From Diplocarpon mali (lineage: Eukaryota > Ascomycota > Leotiomycetes > Helotiales > Drepanopezizaceae), in contig JAENRP010000195.1 of NCBI GenBank assembly GCA_024741835.1, positions 17,227-81,226 of the forward strand: 64,000 nucleotides of DNA. Reading direction: 5' to 3'. Position 1 is the stretch's first letter, and the number at the start of each line of letters is the position of its first letter. Positions 10,422 to 22,000 of this stretch are shown here, piece after piece. Under the pieces are notes generated by a model. The model searched no databases and was not told the origin of the DNA. It saw only the letters and a program-made list of their open reading frames with translations. The position numbers and the translations under genes are program-made.

Positions 10422-13400
10422 ATGGCTCTGAACTCGGTAGGCTTGCCAAAGCTGTTTCCCAGCCCAGTCGCTGTCGCATTCGAATTGCTAATAATGTGGA
10501 GTGGAAAACGTTTGATTTCTTCGAAGTGAGCCAAGTCAAACCTCCCGACGACGAGAGCCGGTCCTTTTTCGAAAGCAACGAAATCAGCTGCGTGTGCTGC
10601 GGCTCCGACGGTCTCTTCCTCGGTAGCCACGATGGCTGTGTGCGCATCTTCTCCCCGTCTTTCAAGATCCTACGAACGTTCCAGGCGCACGACAGTGGCT
10701 CGATAACGCATATGAAGCAGGTGGAGGGCACATCTTTGTTGGTGACCATATCAGTGTGTCATTGCTTAGGTCCTTGAAGATTACGGGTCTCATATAGTAT
10801 AGGAAGATATCTCCAATGAGCCGGTTCTGAAAGTATGGGCTTTGGACAAGCCAGTAAAGAAGACCGGACTCCCAACCTGTCAATCAACACTCAGTATACA
10901 GAATGGGAGGAAGCCATTTCCGGTGTGTGAGACATACTCTAGCAGTCAAGTAGTTCTGCCAGGACTTCTACTGACTGCTGCTGCAGATCTCAGCCTTCGC
11001 AGCTCTCGACGACCTCTCGCAGTTAGCCGTGGGCTTTGCCAACGGGTCTGTCACCGTGATTAGGGGGGATCTGGTACACGATAGGGGCGCAAAGCAAAGG
11101 ACTGTGCACGAGTCAGAAGAGCCTATTACGGGTATCGTATTCCGAGATGAAAACAAAGTCACCACTCTCTACGTATCAACCACATCACGAATACTGAAGC
11201 TTGTTATTTCTGGGCGGCAGGGACAGGCTGCAAGAACAGTGGAGGAGCTAGGTTGCGCTGTCGGTTGCATGGCGCTGGACAAAAGGAATCAAGATATCGT
11301 CGTTGTCCGAGATGACGCTATTTACTTCTATCGCCTCGACGGGCGGGGCCCATGTTCTGCCTATGATGGCCCAAAGAGCCTGCTTACCATCTTCAGAGAC
11401 TATGTTGCTCTTGTGTGCCCACCAGCGGTAGCCACTACTTCGGCAAAAGCGAATGGACTGCGGCGATTTGGTGGTGCTCAAGCTGAGGATCTTTTCAACA
11501 CTTCAACCTTCACGTTACTAGATACAACTCTACATTTTATTGCACACTCTGAATCATCCGTGTCTCAGGTCAAAAATCTATTCTCAATCTGGGGAGACCT
11601 TTTTTCTCTCACACAGGATGGCAAGGTGGGCAAGGTTACGAGCAAGGCCGAAAAATTGCTGACACCCAGCTTAGATATGGAGATACCACGAGAAATCATT
11701 ACAACAGAGGCTTGAGATACTGTATCAACGAAACCTGTTTGTTCCTGCCATAAATTTGGCTCAGAAGTCTGGAATGGACCCGCAACAGCAGAACGTGATA
11801 TTTCGCAGATACGGCGACTTTCTGTACCAGAAAGCCGATTATGATGGTGCTATGCAGCAGTATCTCAAAGCCATTGACAACACGGAACCATCGCAAGTCA
11901 TTCGGAAGTTCTTGGACACACAGCGGATACACAATCTCATCGAGTACCTCGAGGAATTGCATGAGCACCATAAAGCGACTGCAGATCATACAACCCTATT
12001 GTTGAACTGTTACGCGAAGCTCAAAGACATCGGAAAGCTTGAGAAGTTTATCAAGTCACCCGGCGATCTCAAATTCGATTTAGACACTGCTATTTCTATG
12101 TGTAGACATGGTGGCTACTATGATGAGGCAGCCTACCTGGCTACAAAGCATGGCGAGCATGAGCTTGTAGTTGACATCTTGATTGAAGACTCGAAGTTGT
12201 ACTCGGAAGCGCTGCAATACACTTGGCGCCTCGAGCCTGGAGCTGTAAGTATCGCCCGAGGCCACCAACGGCGCGACGCTAACATCCGTTAGGCATATCC
12301 CAATCTGATGAAGTATGCGAGAGTCCTCTTGGAACATTGTCCGAAAGACACCACAGATCTGTTCATTGAATATTTCACTGGGCGCTTTCAGCCAAAAAGG
12401 GATGTTATGATTCAAGAAACGGTGGTTGCGCAACAACCTGGCTACGCAGCTGGGGCAGTAAGTGCGGTGCAAAACTTGCGAGACCTTCTTCCCTTGCCAT
12501 ACATGAACACCTCAGCCGTCGCTTCACCACCTGCGCAAAGTAACTTGGCTGCTACTGTCAGTGACAACGTCGTCATCGAGAACGTCGATCAGATTGCCGC
12601 CATTCCCCAGTACAACCCTCCACAGCCAAGGACCGCATTCTCATCTTTCGTAGATCATCCAGACGAGTTCATCGTGTTCCTTGAAGCTTGTCTGCAGGAG
12701 GAAAAGCTGAAAGAGCGTGATAAGGTTGATCTCTACACTACTTTGTTCGAAATGTATCTGCACAAATCAAATGAAAAGAAAGGCGCCAACAGAGAAGAGT
12801 GGGAAGCAAAAGCTAAGAAGCTCATTTCAGGGAGGGATATTCCGATTGACACTTCCAATGTTCTCCTGCTATCCCATCTTTCCAACTTCGAAGACGGCAC
12901 CATCCTCGTCCGCGAACAAGCTGGTTTACGATTTGATATTTTCCGTTCCTATACATCTGCAAAGGATACTCGTGGTGCCATAAAGGCGCTGAAGAAGTAC
13001 GGCCCAGAAGAGCCGCAGTTGTATCCTGCTGCCTTAGCATACTTCACCTCTGACCCTCGGATCCTTGAAGAGGCTGGAGATGAGTTCGATGCTGTTTTGA
13101 AGCAGATTGACGAGAATGGGCTGATGGCACCCTTGCAGGTCATTCAGACACTGAGCACTAACGGGGTGGCGACCATGGGTATGGTAAAGACCTACCTTCA
13201 ACAAACCATCGAGCGCGAGCGCAAGGAGATTTCATCAAACCGTCGACTCATCACCTCGTACCGCAATGAAACCCTCGATAAACGTCAGGAAATTGCCGAA
13301 CTATCCAGCAAGCCACAGACGTTCAACAACTCAAGATGCTCCTTCTGCGGGCTCCAACTAGCCTTACCTGCAGTGCATTTCTTGTGCAAACACAGCTTCC

Positions 13401-13633
13401 ACCAACATTGCCTGAATATTGAAGTCGGCGAGGACGGAAATGTCGAGGGCAGCTGTCCCAACTGTCGGAAGGACAACGACACAATCCGCGCTATCAGGAG
13501 AGCACAAGATGAGAGTGCTGATAGGCATGATATGTTCTTGGACGCTCTGGCTCGGAGTAATGATAAGTTTGGGACCATTAGCGAGTTTTTTGGGCGAGGA
13601 GTCATGGAGTTGCCTCCTAATCTGCGTGGCTAG
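10422..13633 (+). CDS. VPS11: Vacuolar sorting protein Vps11 (Pep5), HOPS/CORVET core subunit
   Basis: Six exons, 10422-10436, 10502-10753, 10803-10922, 10987-11625, 11675-12244 and 12293-13633, encode about 978 aa. The first exon is only five codons (MALNS) and joins to WKTFDFFEVSQVK, the usual start in filamentous fungi. The N-terminal half is the beta-propeller region (LAVGFANGSVTVIRGDL, FTLLDTTLHFIAHSE). An alpha-solenoid follows (YDGAMQQYLKAIDNTEPSQV, RKFLDTQRIHNLIEYLEELH). A C-terminal RING-H2 domain lies at about residues 881-920 (CSFC, then CKHSFHQHC, then CPNC). Vps11 is a central scaffold of the HOPS and CORVET tethers that drive endosome and vacuole fusion. The donor of intron 4 could alternatively lie a few codons further on. 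Confidence 0.95.
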
Positions 13634-14479
13634 GAAGATAAATATAATGAATAGATCTTCCTCGGTTGGAGCTGGTCTTGCACAAACCTAACCCCTTGAT
13701 CTGGTGCAGGGCCATAGTCTATGGAAACGACTTGCAGTACGCTAGATTTTCGGGATCCCCGTGACGGCGTTCATCCATGTGCAGCTCCCTTCACACTCTG
13801 TGTCTGATTCTCCCCTGACGGTGTAGTCCAACAAGCTAGGGCGCTCCGAATCCGGTATCATCAAGCATGTCCATGGCTGCTGTAGTACCTCAAGACGTGG
13901 AATCTGTCAAGCCAGCTTGACTATAGATTTTCTCTTGCAGGTGACTGGCAACCACGAGTATACTACCATTCTGCGTCGCTGTGAGAATTCGCTATTCTCA
14001 TTTAGGAGATCCTATTGTGTTGTGACAGTTACTAGTACAGGTACCTAAGGTTCCTGGTAGGTAGGTAGTAAGTGTTGCTTATTCGGGATGGAGGTTCGCT
14101 TAGGTGAAATGTCGCACTCTGGCTGTCATGAGCCAACTTCATTGGAGACTCCGAATTGAAGAGATTCATGAGTCGAGGCTCAATAACCTTCTGGAAAATG
14201 ATCTGGCCATGAGGCTTGAAGGGGCATTGAGAATTTGAGACATTAGGAGTCTGACGCGCACAAGTAAGCTTCCGGTCTGTGCAAAGCCCCCGCGCGGGGA
14301 AGCGAGGTGGAGGTGGAGAGAGCGGAGCGGCTAGACTCGGTCTCAAGACGTCTCTATACATCTCCTCGACATCCCTCCCTCGACCAGTGTTCGACAAGAT
14401 CTCCTTCATATTCCAGTATGAAGCGATTGCAGACTCAGTGGAAGCAAGTTATTCCCTGGAAGTAGCAGCTTCACCGACC
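13634..14479. other. Intergenic region between VPS11 and the E1 alpha gene
   Basis: Only short unconvincing open frames occur here. The segment near 14041-14070 carries repeated GGTAGG-type steps. The 3' part is expected to be the promoter and leader of the downstream gene. Confidence 0.45.
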
Positions 14480-15992
14480 ATGCGACTACCACGAATGAGG
14501 GCTCCAGCCTTCACCCTGCCAGCGACTCCTAATGTTTCAACCCACCGCATCCACATTCGAAGATGTTACTCTTCTCTCGGTCAGAAGCCTGGATCTACGA
14601 GGTAAACATGCCACATATCTAGAGATGGAAGAATCCGGCTGACGAGAAACAGTGTGCACTTTCCCGGCGCAATCCACAGCAAATTCTCCAACACCCTCCA
14701 ATTCTACCAGACACCCTCTCCTATAGACACATACCGTGCCATGTCCCAAGACGGCGATATCGTGGACTCAGAGTACACACCGGAGCCCGACACTCTTGCT
14801 CTTGAGCTGTACGAAAATATGCTCAAGGTGTCGATTCTGGATGTCATAATGTTTGATGCTCAGAGACAAGGAAGACTGAGTTTCTACATGACAGGGCAGG
14901 GAGAGGAAGGGACGTGTGTGGGAAGCGCGTCAGCGTTGTCAAAAGATGATGTGATCTTTTGTCAATACAGAGAGGCGGGGGTCTTTGCTCAGAGAGGCTT
15001 TACATTTGATGACTTCATGAGTCAACTGTTTGCGAATTCGAAGGATACAGGCAAGGGGAGGAATATGTAAGTAGGAGCGTCTCGAGCCTCGGCTTTTGAC
15101 GTCAGCAAGATACCTATACTGATTCTGAATACACAGGCCAGTTCATTATGGAAGCAAGGCTTTGAATATTGTAAGTCCGCCGTTAATGCCCAAAAGAATA
15201 ATTTACTCACAGGCACAGCATACAATCTCCTCACCACTGGCAACCCAAATCCCCCATGCATCTGGAGCAGCCTACGCCCTCAAGATGCAGCGCCTTACAA
15301 ATCCCAACATTCCACCTCGGGTAGTAGCCTGCTACTTCGGCGAAGGCGCAGCCAGCGAGGGCGACTTCCACGCCGCACTTAACATAGCCGCCACGCGCTC
15401 TTGTCCCGTGGTGTTCATATGCCGGAACAATGGATACGCAATCTCTACTCCGACACTGGAGCAATACCGCGGCGACGGCATTGCAAGCCGTGGCACCGGG
15501 TACGGGATTGACACGATCCGAGTTGATGGTAATGACATCTGGGCCGTGAGAGAGGTGACCAAGAGAGCCAGGGAGCTGGCATTGAAAGATGGCGGGAGGC
15601 CGGTCCTCATTGAAGCCATGTCTTACCGCATCTCGCATCACAGCACGAGCGATGACTCTTTCGCTTATAGGCAGAGGGTGGAGGTCGAGGATTGGAAGAG
15701 GAGAGATAATCCCATAACCAGACTCAGGAAGTACTTGGAAAAGAAGAAGGCCTGGGACGACGATAAAGAGAGCGCCGCGAGAGGCAGGATCAGAAGGGAG
15801 GCTCTGAAGGCGTTTGCGCAGGCCGAGAAGGAAAAGAAGCCGTCGATGCGAAGCATGTTTGAAGACATTTACGAAGAGATGACGCCAGAGACAAAGGAGC
15901 AGATGAGGGAGTTGAAGAGTATGATTGAGAGATATCCAGATGAGTACGACGTTAGCGAGTACGAGGGTGGGAAAGACACATTAGCTCCGTAG
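14480..15992 (+). CDS. BCKDHA: 2-oxoisovalerate dehydrogenase E1 alpha subunit, mitochondrial
   Basis: Four exons, 14480-14601, 14653-15066, 15137-15170 and 15213-15992, give about 449 aa. The start is followed by an Arg/Ser-rich stretch ending near RRCYSS, a plausible mitochondrial presequence. The mature part opens with VHFPGAIHSKFSNTLQFYQT. The thiamine diphosphate motif GEGAASEGDFHAALNIAA lies near residue 233 and ends in the canonical CRNN. QYREAGVFAQRGF and the loop RISHHSTSDDS (near residue 327), where the mammalian enzyme is phosphorylated, are present. The enzyme decarboxylates branched-chain 2-keto acids from Leu, Ile and Val together with E1 beta, E2 and E3. The pyruvate dehydrogenase E1 alpha paralogue is the main alternative; the HHSTSDDS loop and the N-terminal block favour the branched-chain form. 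Exon 3 is only 34 bases. Confidence 0.93.
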
Positions 15993-16231
15993 AATCTCGG
16001 ATTGAAGACAAGCTAGATTTTAGAGTCGGTCGACGTTACAGTATCCGATCATTTCGATTATTGCGAGTCATATCTCATCATCCTCATTTGTTGTCCACAA
16101 AACCATACCATATCCCAGACTCTCCCCTTGTATCTTTATCCGAGACTCCGCCCGTCATACTATTATCCAACACCTTCTCTATGCAAAATAGCTCCGAGAA
16201 GAAAACAACATACTACACAGATACACCATCA

Positions 16232-17876
16232 TCACCGTCTCTTAGCACGACCAGTGACAACCAAGAATCCACTGTTGCCCCTACTCCCCACCTCAATTTT
16301 CCAGCCCTCGGAAATCAACATCCTACCCACAGCAGGCCCAAGTTTTCCGTGACCCCCAGAACTGTGGTTTCCAGCTCCCGTCACAATCTTGTACACCGGG
16401 ATGGCGCTCCCCCTGCCGGAAGCGCGCTGCTCCTCAGTTTCGCGCCACCACCGTGTGACTTCTTCCCGACTGATTCTGACGGCGTCCTTGACGCTCACGC
16501 CATGAAGATCCAGTTGCAGCCGGGTACTCTGACCGGCTACTAGAGCGTCTGCTGCTGCGCTTGCTGCACTCTGGACCTTGGCATCTGCATCGCGTCCGAC
16601 TTGTGAGTAGTATGCTGCAGCTCCTCCCATAAGAGGGTTTGACTTTCCTTTGCGGAAAGCAGCTTGAGCTTGTGCGAATGCCCTATTTCGTGCTTGAGAG
16701 TGGAATGCTACGATTTCGGCACAGCTAGCAACGTTAAGAGGCCGGTCGGGATACAGGGAATCATGTAGTCTCGGCTTCGGCTTCGCCGGTTCAGTATCGA
16801 GCTCTATTGGAGCGTTGCGGAACTCGATTTGGATAGGGCTGTTCTTTGCATAGGTCGGAGCAGTGAGGGCTCTGGCAAGTTCGCGAGCATCGGCAACAGA
16901 AGGTTGGGTAATCTGGAGGAGACTCTCGAGATGTGTACCCGAGACGGACGGAAACTCTTGTCGAAGCTCGAAGGCATTGACCTGTAAGATCGGATCATCC
17001 ACGTCAAATCTCATGGCTGCGTGAGCTTCGATAATAGCCGTTATCGACGCCGGAACAGAACCTCCGTTCTTATGGTAGATGGACGAGATTTGCTGCGTGG
17101 GAAATCTAGTTTTGTTTGACAGGAACTCGACCTCTTGCTTTGCAAGATCCCATTTGCTTTCCACAGGAGGCTCCACAACCAAAGTTTCAGGCCTGGTCGC
17201 GTTGCTTGCAACTCCGACTTTGCGCTTCCTCTTCCCCTTTCCCCTCCTAGGCCGAGGTACGATTTCACTCTCAGAAAATGCTTCGATGCCACGATGGCGG
17301 CTTCCGCTTTCTTCGAGGAATGCTTGCGTCATCAATTCGTCGATAGCCTGGCCTGCATCCCACTTACATTTCTTCAAGGTCCATGTTATATCGAACGGCT
17401 TGAGTGCCGGAAATATCCCAGTCAACGCCTTTTCCTTGCCCGCCTCATCCAGATTATCGAGTGAGCTCGGATATGCTTGCTCGGGACTCTTATCTCCACC
17501 TATATCTTCGAGATCCAGCCCCTCAAGATCGATTATATCTTGGCATAGAGACGTTGCATCCGTCTGGCTCTTCCATCCAAGCTGGCTAGCGCTTGGGCTC
17601 TCGTCCTCGCCTCTTGCGCTGCGATCATCAGCCGAAAGATCAACTCCGCTGGCGCCGCTAGGATCGAATCCCGTCCTCTCTTCTGCCGATGCTGAGGACT
17701 TCAAGATTTCAAGGGTTTGTCGCGCCTGCGACAGCTCTGTGGGATCTGAGATAACATAATCTGATAAGATCGCCAGGATGGTAGAGGTTTCGATTATTTG
17801 GGTGTATTCGTCCTGTATAGCGCATTAGTGGGCGACTACCTACAGCTTTGGGGTGGGGTGGGATGTTCGTCTGCAT
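16232..17876 (-). CDS. CUE-like / DUF1771 / Smr domain protein
   Basis: Two exons, 17876-17844 and 17812-16232, give about 537 aa. The short first exon (MQTNIPPHPKA) is inferred from a GTAGGT donor and a CTAAT-like branch; a start within exon 2 cannot be excluded. A CUE-like segment (EKALTGIFPALKPFDITWTL) lies near residue 140 and would bind ubiquitin or the ribosome. A basic RRGKGKRKRKVG patch follows. The DUF1771 helix pair (HSQARNRAFAQAQAAFRKGK) begins near 380. The C-terminal Smr domain starts near 444 with LQLDLHGV, keeps the D-x-H motif and has GAGNHSSGGHGKLGPAVGRML. Smr proteins such as yeast Cue2 are nucleases that cut mRNA on stalled or collided ribosomes. A role in no-go decay is inference from family. 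Confidence 0.88.
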
Positions 17877-19089
17877 ACAATCAGCTCTGCTTTGATTGTT
17901 TCCATCAGAACTTCTGCGCCCAAACAAGACAATATGGAGATTCTTTATCACTTTCTCTGTACTAGTTTCGCGGTACCGTGTTTTGCGAGTGTTTGGGGGT
18001 TTCTTGAAGAGGGCAGGGAGCATGGTGCAGTGTTTTGTTTGCGAAGCAATTGGTCTATGATGTACCACTTTGTGATGAAGTCATCTCTGCCCCCGCGCTA
18101 AGAACGCACATGACACTTTAGCTTCTAGGCTCAATGGCTCTACCATACCACATGTTTAGATATTCACATATTCACATACTCACATACTGACCTACTACTC
18201 AGTTGAATCTTACTATCTACCGTGATTCTCAACAGTCTATTGCTTGTTTAGTATTAACATTCCTGGCCCCAGCGCCGGAAGAGATGGAAAACAACTTCAA
18301 AATCTGTTACTGAACACGAATGGACATTCCCTCCGCACCCTATTTTGAGGGCGGTGCAAGTCGCTAACAAGGCCGCAATAGGCTACTTACCTTATGTATG
18401 TAGCTATCTAGCTATTAGCAGCGCGCTATGGAGACGCTGCAAAGCACAACCATGATCGAGAGAAAGCGGGTAAGCCTTATGGCTTCATCTTGAGAGCTAG
18501 ACATACCGATAGTAAGGAAGAATGACCGGGTAAGAGGCTTTACCGCAGAGACGAGGTGCAAACCCTGGTGAAGAATAGATCTGGACGGGAGCTCCCCTCG
18601 CCGGTCTCATCACCTATAACTCGAAAGCTTGACCTTGTGAATCGGTTCCGTGCTGAATAGCACCGAAGGTACCAAAAATGGAACTAAGTCTTCGATTGGA
18701 AGTTGAAGTCACAAGCTGTTCTATGCCGGTAAGAACAATGAGCACGAGAAGGCTTCAATCAATCATTTCGGATATCGAATCAACCTTGGAAGCGTATGGG
18801 GGAAGTGATTTCAGTTCATCTATCTAATGAAGCGCAAAAAGCTAACCTGGCCGTTCACGAGTGTCCGCCACCCGATGCGCCCCAACGACCTTTTCCATGC
18901 AATTTGACTTGATTCATTCCTGTTCCTGAAAATGGTGGCGGGCAAAACATGGTGGGTAGAGCTCATGAATACATAAAACGCAAAGAGGGACGCTACTGAT
19001 TCTGTGATAAATCTTCGGCGCCGAAAAATCTTCGCTTGATTCTCCAAAGCTCAAGCTCGCCTGCGCCTCTCACTGTTGACACCAAGACC
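17877..19089. other. Intergenic region between Smr gene promoter and UFD4 3' end
   Basis: Both flanking genes are on the minus strand. The stretch should hold the 3' untranslated region of UFD4 on the right of the window numbering and the Smr promoter on the left. A run of near-repeats (ACATATTCACATACTCACATACTGAC, degenerate) lies around 18160-18195. No gene was recognised. Confidence 0.45.
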
Positions 19090-22000
19090 CTATGATAGAT
19101 GAAAAGCTCCTTGCCCTTCCTTGATGGCAGTATTCATTCGGCGTCTCATGACTTCCAAGTCGGTGTAGTCAGGCAGCTTGAGGTAGTTGACACAAGTCAT
19201 GACACTAGGTAAGTAGTCATCAGACGAATATGGTGGTTCACTTGGCTTGCAGACTACGGTAAACATAGGAGTCAAGGACTTGAAGCCTGGGTGATCTATT
19301 AGCAGTCCGAGCGGCTATTAAACTTCGGGCTAGGCCTTACCACCAATTGGAAGCTTCGGACTACCAGTTGTGAACTGCAAGAAGTCTCGTCGCTCAGGTA
19401 GTGTCAACTCGCTCATAGTCTGCAGTAGATTTTTGACACTCTTGCTATCCATGTTGAAGCCGTGATCTGCCTTGATTGAATCCATGAGAGCTAGCAATGA
19501 TTAGCAGATGAACCAATAGAGGGTAATAGGAAGGTATAGATCTCACTTTCAAGTGACCAATCTTCTTCAATACGGCCAAACAGCATCACGAGCTCGTCCG
19601 GAGTGAAGGCGCTCAAGGCTGTGTACGGGAAGACTTGGGTAAAGCCTGCTCTGAACGCATCGACTTGTCTCTGAACACCGTCACCCAATGTCATATTGAT
19701 GACTCGGTCTAGGTAGAGTTGGACGTTGTCGATTGTCACCGCGATGTGCGATCCATTCGGCAACAGTTCGATCGAATAGCCAGGTAAAGTGAAGTCGAGA
19801 CCAAGATCATCTATTCTCATCTCGTCAATCACCAGTGCTTCTGCGGTGGCTACTTTTTGGGCAGGGGTAAGGTTCGGATTTTCGTCAATTGCCTTCTTTG
19901 CGACGGCGTATTTCTTGATCAGTTTCAAGGACTTCGCCAACTGCGGGTCTACAGTCTTGACGGCTCCCAAAGAGGGCGACACTGTCTTTGATTCATCGCC
20001 AATGCGGAAGAAAGTTGGGTTGAAGGACACATCGATGATCCGGGAATCAATCATCGATCTGGCGACGAACTTTCCGAGCATCTTAAAGAGATGAAGAATC
20101 CGCTTGCCATTCTCGTTGGAAGCTTGCTCCTCACTCATAGGCGCGGGGAACAGACCACGGACCCCAAATGCATACTCATCTGTATCGTTTGCTTCTGTCT
20201 CACGCCAAAGCTTCAGCTTCTTCTTGGAGAACTCCTTTGACACCGTGGAGTAGAACTCCAGAGTAGGTCCGAGGCCAGTCCCGACCTCCTCAAAATATTC
20301 TACCTCTAGAATACTTTGAGATGCGCCATAAAGTTCCATGACCTTCAGGGCACTTTCCAAGATCTTGGATCGAGAAATTCGCACCTTCTGTCTCTGTAAT
20401 CTGCCTAGAAAAGGACGATCGTCACGATGCCGATCACGACGAGACTCATCGGCAGTCTGAGCGTTTTGCCAACGAGTCATTGACCGAGCATATCCGAACG
20501 ACGTAGATTGTAGAAACAGGTGTCGAGTTTCGAATGGGAAGAGAAAGGGGTACAGGCGAGCCAGGTCTTCACTCCAGCTTGGCAGGCAATTACTGGCAAC
20601 AACCAAAGGCTCTTCGAGCTGTCTGTTGAGTTTGGCGGTGAGCTTGGTGTTAACGAATTGAGACAAGGGCTCTGAGTTGAGCTTCAGGGTATCCTTGTTC
20701 TCGGCCAGAACATCATCCAAGTTTGCGTTGAGCGCATGTAGGATATTAAGCAATCGGACTATAGATGACGTAGCTGGGTACCTGTCTAAGGACGCTGGGA
20801 TACCGGATGCTGTGGTCTCCGTGCTGATTTCTGGAGCTTGAGTTAAGGAGCTGGGCTCTGGAGGCGGTGGTCCCGGCACACGCTTGAACTTGATTGGATG
20901 GATGGCTGACCAGACACTTCTGCTGCTTTGGTCGTCGATGGTAGTTGACGTACTGTGAACAGCGCGGTAAATGGTAGTCTCGTTGGCAATGACTTTACCG
21001 TCGAGGCTAAATTCAATGTGCCAGTCTTGAGGCGTAGCTTGAATCGCAGCAGCATACGACATGGGTCTGGACGATGCGCTTGGCGTACTCAGAGCGGCTT
21101 GAGCGGCCTGGGCAGCAATTGCTGCTTGCAAAGCGGAGGTATTGCGTGAGCTGCTTCCAGGAATATGTGAAGGAGTTGCAACTCTTTCGCCAGTCTCTTT
21201 TCGAGCGGTTACTTTCCCGCCGACAGCCACTTCAAGATTGACGGCAGTTGGGTCTACAGAAGATCCCTCTTCCATGTCGTCATTCAAGTCCCCTACAATG
21301 GCGTCCAGAGCAGCACCATCCTCCATATCTTCGTCCTCGGTAAGTTGCCTTTCATCGGCACATTCCAAAGCCTCGGCCAGCATATCCTCTTCCTGCATCG
21401 GAGGAACAGGTGTTTCTGCTTGAGCTTGACGTCTGCTTGACCGAAGGGTGCTTGGCTTTTCCTGAGGAGTAGCAGCTGTTGAAGACGCACCCGTAGCCGC
21501 AGCAGTAAGCGCCGCCGCCGTCTTAGACTTTGACTTCCGTGAACTTCTTGGAGTGGATGGTGCAGGAGTAGCTGCATTTGCCGAGGCCAGACCACGTTCC
21601 ACCAAGCGGCTGTGACCTGTACCGGCGTATGGATTTGGCATACCTGCCGCCGCAAGCGCAGCCAGAGCATTGGAGAGTCCTTCTCTTCTAGATCCCCGAG
21701 GGCGCTCCGAAAGGCTGATTCTCGGACGAAGGTAATCATCAAGAGCTTTGAAGGTGGCGATAGCATGGATTGAAACCATGATGTTGCGATAAGGACGTGG
21801 AATTTCAGAATCATCGTCTGCTACAAGTTTCAGGCGAATCTGCTTGGCTAGCATAGATGCAGCGCTGCTTCTGTTCCCATCGAATGTGTTTTGATGGACA
21901 GTAACAACTTCGAAATGCTCCGATCGACTCAGAAGGTCCTGCAACTTGTGTATGAGGATACTAAAGGGTGTTGCGGGCGAATCAACACTGGTAGTCTTCG